In this document: piece after piece, positions 60,828-64,000 of the stretch | Layout of the letters: each line of letters starts with the position of its first letter | Numbering within the stretch: position 1 is the stretch's first letter | Assembly: GCA_011037195.1 (NCBI GenBank) | Contig: JAAEAF010000105.1 | Coordinates: 310,001-374,000, forward strand | Direction of reading: 5' to 3' | Length of the DNA: 64,000 nucleotides | Origin: Triatoma infestans | Lineage: Eukaryota > Arthropoda > Insecta > Hemiptera > Reduviidae | The notes under the pieces: model-generated | Told to the model about the DNA's origin: nothing | The model's input: the letters and a program-made list of their open reading frames with translations, nothing else | The model's database searches: none | Position numbers and translations under genes: made by a program

Positions 60828-61134
60828 ACACTTTTGTTGTGATTGGTTCCGCAGAGCTGAAAGCATCAGATACATTTTCGTGATAGCCTGCTTCTTTTTG
60901 TGGTCATCGACCGGTTTCGGGCGTTCGCCATAGGATGTTTTTGTCAAACAGTGTTATAACATAGTCTTGCACAGAGCAAATACACTTAAGTGTATCAACT
61001 GTATTTGCTCTATGCAAGTCTATGACATTACACTGTTTGACAAAAACATCCGATCGATATAGGATGACCGAAACCGGTCGATGACCACAAAAAGAAGCAG
61101 GCTATCACGGAAAATGTCTCTGATAAACACTTTT
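60828..61134. mobile_element. foldback element, family 1, decayed cores
   Basis: The element (about 60836-61126) is flanked by the 8-bp repeat ACACTTTT (60828-60835 and 61127-61134). The palindrome centre is near 60988 (CACTTAAGTG). Both arms keep GAAACCGGTCGATGACC. The CTGANGA and helix II part is deleted in the left arm and scrambled in the right (CGATCGATATAGG). It is therefore a copy without an intact core. Confidence 0.78.
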
Positions 61135-61139
61135 ATTCA

Positions 61140-61850
61140 ACAAAAATTGAAAAGACTGTCAGAAGTTTCACAGGAACTGATCGACACGATTCAAACACTG
61201 TTAATGTTTTAAAAATACTAACGGATATAATTTCCTTAGTATATAAATAAGTAATATAATAAATATATTATTATATAATAAGTAATATAAATTTCCTATA
61301 ATAAATAAGTTAGTTTATTTATTTTTTATTTTTATTTTAAACTTACATATAAAGTACCGTTATTGTTTTTGTGTTCTTTTATCCCCATCAAAATATGCAA
61401 CTTTTGTAATCACGTTCTCTCCGAATGTACTAATTAGTTTTTACAGTTCATTACTTCAAGACAATATTACAGTTGATTATTTTAATATGACAACATATTT
61501 ACTGATTATGTACTTTTTTGTAGCTATTTTGTGGCAATTAATGCCACAAGCCATGAAATTTTGTTTAAAAATTAAAATTTATTTGTGTATCTTATTCTAT
61601 TAGTTATTATTATTATTATTATTTTATTTTTTTAAAGAAAAATTGTTTTCTTTGTTTCTGTCAAGAAAAGAAAAATTGTTTATTCATTTAGTTCTGCTGA
61701 AGCAATGGTAGTACAATTATTTTTCTTATGTACTTTCAATATGTAAAACATTGTAATATGTATGGAGATAACTCCATTTGTACGGGGGTAACCCCCAAGA
61801 CAAATAAAGATATTATTATTATTATTATTATTGTTATTATTATTATTATC
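61140..61850. other. gene-free sequence
   Basis: AT-rich with TTA runs. No coding signal. Confidence 0.45.
61810..61850 (+). repeat. (TTA)n microsatellite
   Basis: About 40 bp of TTA repeats with one GTT interruption. Another ATT/TTA run lies at 61603-61625. Confidence 0.9.
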
Positions 61851-62240
61851 TTATTTTCACTTTCTCTTACAGCTGTAACAGGAAAGATCGCAATCGTGTA
61901 AAGTTTTCGATATAGAATTTTTACCGGACTGATAGGTTCTGAGGTAGCTGAGTTCAAAAAAGTGGTTTTTAGAAATGTGTGTGAGGTCAGCATCATTCAA
62001 AAATGAGAGAAAGTCGCAAAAACCTGAAAAAAAACATTCAATAAACTCGCACTTCCTGTCGATGGATTTTGTCCAGAACCTTCGTATTACTTGCAGTGGT
62101 AGTAGTAATTAAACGGAATACCATGTTTGACCTTCCTCGGGATGTCCAAACATGTATATTTCCGATGAAATACTCGAGTATCAAAAATATGACACGATCG
62201 CAATACTTCCTCTTACTAGGAGTGAGAGGAAGTAAAATAA
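61850..62240. repeat. (CA)n-associated repeat, head-to-head pair
   Basis: A reverse 3' end at 61855-61985 (TCACTTTCTCTTACAGC, then AAAGTGGTTTTTAGAAA) is followed at once by a forward 3' end at 62000-62236 (CACTTCCTGTCGATGGATTT to TAGGAGTGAGAGGAAGTAAA). Together they form a short inverted arrangement. Confidence 0.55.
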
Positions 62241-62574
62241 GGAAAACTGTACACGATTTTTTATACACGCAAGCCTATGATAATTCTATTCGATTATCGG
62301 AATTTTCACTTTGCAATTAACTGTTTTTAATTCTAGAGTTGAACAATGAACTAATTCAATAAAACTAAAACAAACAAAAAAAGCTTTACAAGCATCACAG
62401 TCGCATGTCCAGTAATCGAACTCTCCTTGCTGGAACCGTCTTGTTTTACATATTGGTTCCCACCACTCACCCACCAAACAAAAGTACCCACATTTCCAGA
62501 TAGTAATTTTATTTCTACAATGTGACACGAGTCAGTTAAGAGAAACAAAACAACAAATAGCAACCAAAGCATAC

Positions 62575-62862
62575 CTGCAACAATCCCAGATGTAATACGC
62601 ATGTACACGAAGACTTTAAGCCATTCTTCCTGAGCGGTCCTAAAGTTTGATGTAATGTTTCCATAGGTATTGCACCCGAACAAATACCTTGTAGTAGGGC
62701 CACAACTGATGTATTGGCATTCCAACGTCGTTGCAGCAACATTGCTGGATCATCATTGCTACCGTTCTGGTGCTGTTGTTGTTGTGGCTGTTGTTGTTGT
62801 TGTTGATGATGATGATGTTGATATTGCTGCGTGTGACAGCCTGCTGGCTTAGCCATTGACAT
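62575..62862 (-). CDS. candidate Gln/His-rich first exon, unknown gene
   Basis: An open frame of 96 codons begins MSMAKPAGCH, runs into a His/Gln tract (HHHHQQQQQQPQQQQ) and continues with non-repetitive sequence (NDDPAMLLQRRWNANTSVVA, then SGAIPMETLHQTLG), ending HLGLLQ. It ends exactly at a good donor, TTGCAG/gtatgc, in phase 0. That is the phase the first recognised liprin exon (EFATL...) requires. The frame is open back to an ATG at 62982, but MSMAKP is the more natural start. A second potential donor (CTACAAG/gtattt) lies inside. I do not recognise the sequence, and it does not match the usual liprin N-terminus (MMCDVMPTISED...). It could be an alternative liprin first exon, the 5' exon of another gene, or chance around a CAG/CAT repeat. 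Confidence 0.35.
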
Positions 62863-62984
62863 GACCGTTAATACTGCATTACAATTTTTATTGAAAGAGT
62901 GATTCCCAGTTTTCTCTGGCGCTTTTCTCCTGTCACCTGTCTTTTTCAAATTTTTTACTCTGACAAGTTTAAGACCATACAAGG

Positions 62985-63485
62985 TAATAAATCAAATGAA
63001 AAGAAATAGCTTGTATATATATATTGCTTCAAAACTTTAACAAAGTTCTAAACTTTGAAAGTTTCTTAGATAAAATTCATATTTTATTTGTATTATAAAA
63101 AGTTTTAAAAAATAATTTTATTTCTATTCTAATAACTTGCAGCTAGACAGATAACATAGTTTTAATCAGATCGGATGGTAGCTGACGTTACAGAAACAAC
63201 ACTTAATTACATAATGTCAGTTTCACACTTACAATGGTTACCAGTTAAATCTGCAATAGGCCTATAGAAATAAATGAATTGTTACGTCTGTGTGAGTGAA
63301 ACAGTATCACGGTCAAATCTCAGAAAAGAATTCATTGAAATTTAGTAATTAACGACATGCATTTTGCAATTTATTTCATTTCAAAATTATAAATTATTGC
63401 GGTTTTTATTCTATTAGTGTTCCTATATATATATCTCACTTATATTAGATCCCAATGATCACAACATCTCAACACGTAAAATCGC
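62985..63485. other. gene-free sequence upstream of the Gln/His-rich exon
   Basis: AT-rich. A TATATATATAT run at 63015-63023 and 63425-63433. No promoter can be supported. Confidence 0.4.
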
Positions 63486-63489
63486 ATTA

Positions 63490-64000
63490 AGCCCATACTT
63501 GATATTCCGTTCAGGTACTACCACCGTATCTGACACGAAGTTTTCAGGCAAGATCCATGAAACAAAGGTGCGAATTTACTGATTCTTTTTTCTCAATTTT
63601 ATGCGATTTTCTCGAAAACGGCTCCGACAATTTTCTTTAAACCTCGTATACCATCACTATCACTTTTATTGGGCACGTTTTTCCGTGAAAATTGATTTTG
63701 GGGGGGTTCTGGGGGAATAGTGAAGTTCCCCAATAAGTACATCTATACTTTACCACTTATATAATAATATTAATATACACTAGAAGCATTGCTGGAATTC
63801 CAAATTTATAAAAAAATCCGTAAGCAGGTTTTTCAGTTTTTTAAATTTTCTCGAAAACGAAAACGACTATAACGATTTCCTTTAAACTTGGTGGGGGCTA
63901 ACTGCAAATATTTAAACCTATCACTTTAATTTGAAAGATTTTTTCCGAGAAAATTGATTTTTTAGGAGTGAGGTTGTGGGGGGGGGGGCAGTAATAACAT
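63490..64000 (-). repeat. (CA)n-associated dispersed repeat, reverse, continues past the window
   Basis: TTGATATTCCGTTCAGGTAC, then ATTTTCTCGAAAACGGCTCC, then ACTTTTATTGGGCACG appear in reverse family order up to the window edge, with a G-run at 63978-63988. Confidence 0.6.

Noticed and set aside
62351..62725. A 124-codon minus-strand frame overlapping the Gln/His-rich exon
   Set aside because: It runs through the predicted donor into AT-rich sequence with long hydrophobic runs, and has no family resemblance. The frame ending at the phase-0 donor is the better candidate.

Overview
The window is AT-rich eukaryotic DNA. It has GT-AG introns, many microsatellites and dense remnants of transposable elements, which points to an insect genome. 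The conserved protein is closest to what I recall of insect liprin-alpha, and the mobile elements (BEL/Pao, jockey-type LINEs, hAT non-autonomous elements, tRNA-derived repeats) fit an arthropod. A hemipteran is my guess, but I cannot prove it.

One host gene organises the window. Twelve coding exons of liprin-alpha (the PPFIA/SYD-2 family of presynaptic scaffold proteins) lie on the minus strand, from 47440 down to 323. Spliced, they give 1503 bp (501 codons) of uninterrupted coding sequence covering most of the N-terminal coiled-coil half. The extreme N-terminus should lie upstream, probably beyond 64000. The C-terminal half with its SAM domains lies beyond position 1. The long introns of this gene make up almost all of the rest. 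A polyglutamine/histidine open exon at 62575-62862 on the same strand ends in a good phase-0 donor. It may be an alternative first exon or belong to an unknown gene.

Mobile DNA fills the introns. A 5'-truncated LINE (6648-10048, minus strand) is flanked by a perfect 16-bp target-site duplication and has a (TATC)n tail. Two 3' ends of a second LINE family, with TAA-rich tails, lie at about 861-1490 and 38098-38380. A jockey-type fragment lies at about 56080-56870. A decayed BEL/Pao retrotransposon (about 18725-25390, plus strand) keeps recognisable Gag, protease, reverse transcriptase, RNase H and integrase pieces. A 734-bp hAT-type non-autonomous element (26389-27122) has near-perfect 8-bp target-site duplications. 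An abundant (CA)n-associated repeat family occurs in both orientations, and there are two tRNA-like repeats.

The most unusual signal is a set of foldback (palindromic) elements: four of one family (about 15769-16115, 27784-28090, 39488-39655 and 60836-61126) and single members of three others (about 2275-2548, 37755-38095 and 49690-50560). Each arm carries, pointing outward, a motif resembling a hammerhead ribozyme: CUGANGA, a short hairpin, GAAA, a tiny palindromic helix III and GUC. Between families the hairpin and helix I change by compensating pairs, which suggests RNA-level selection at some stage. This may be an inverted-repeat, ribozyme-bearing group related to Penelope-like elements.
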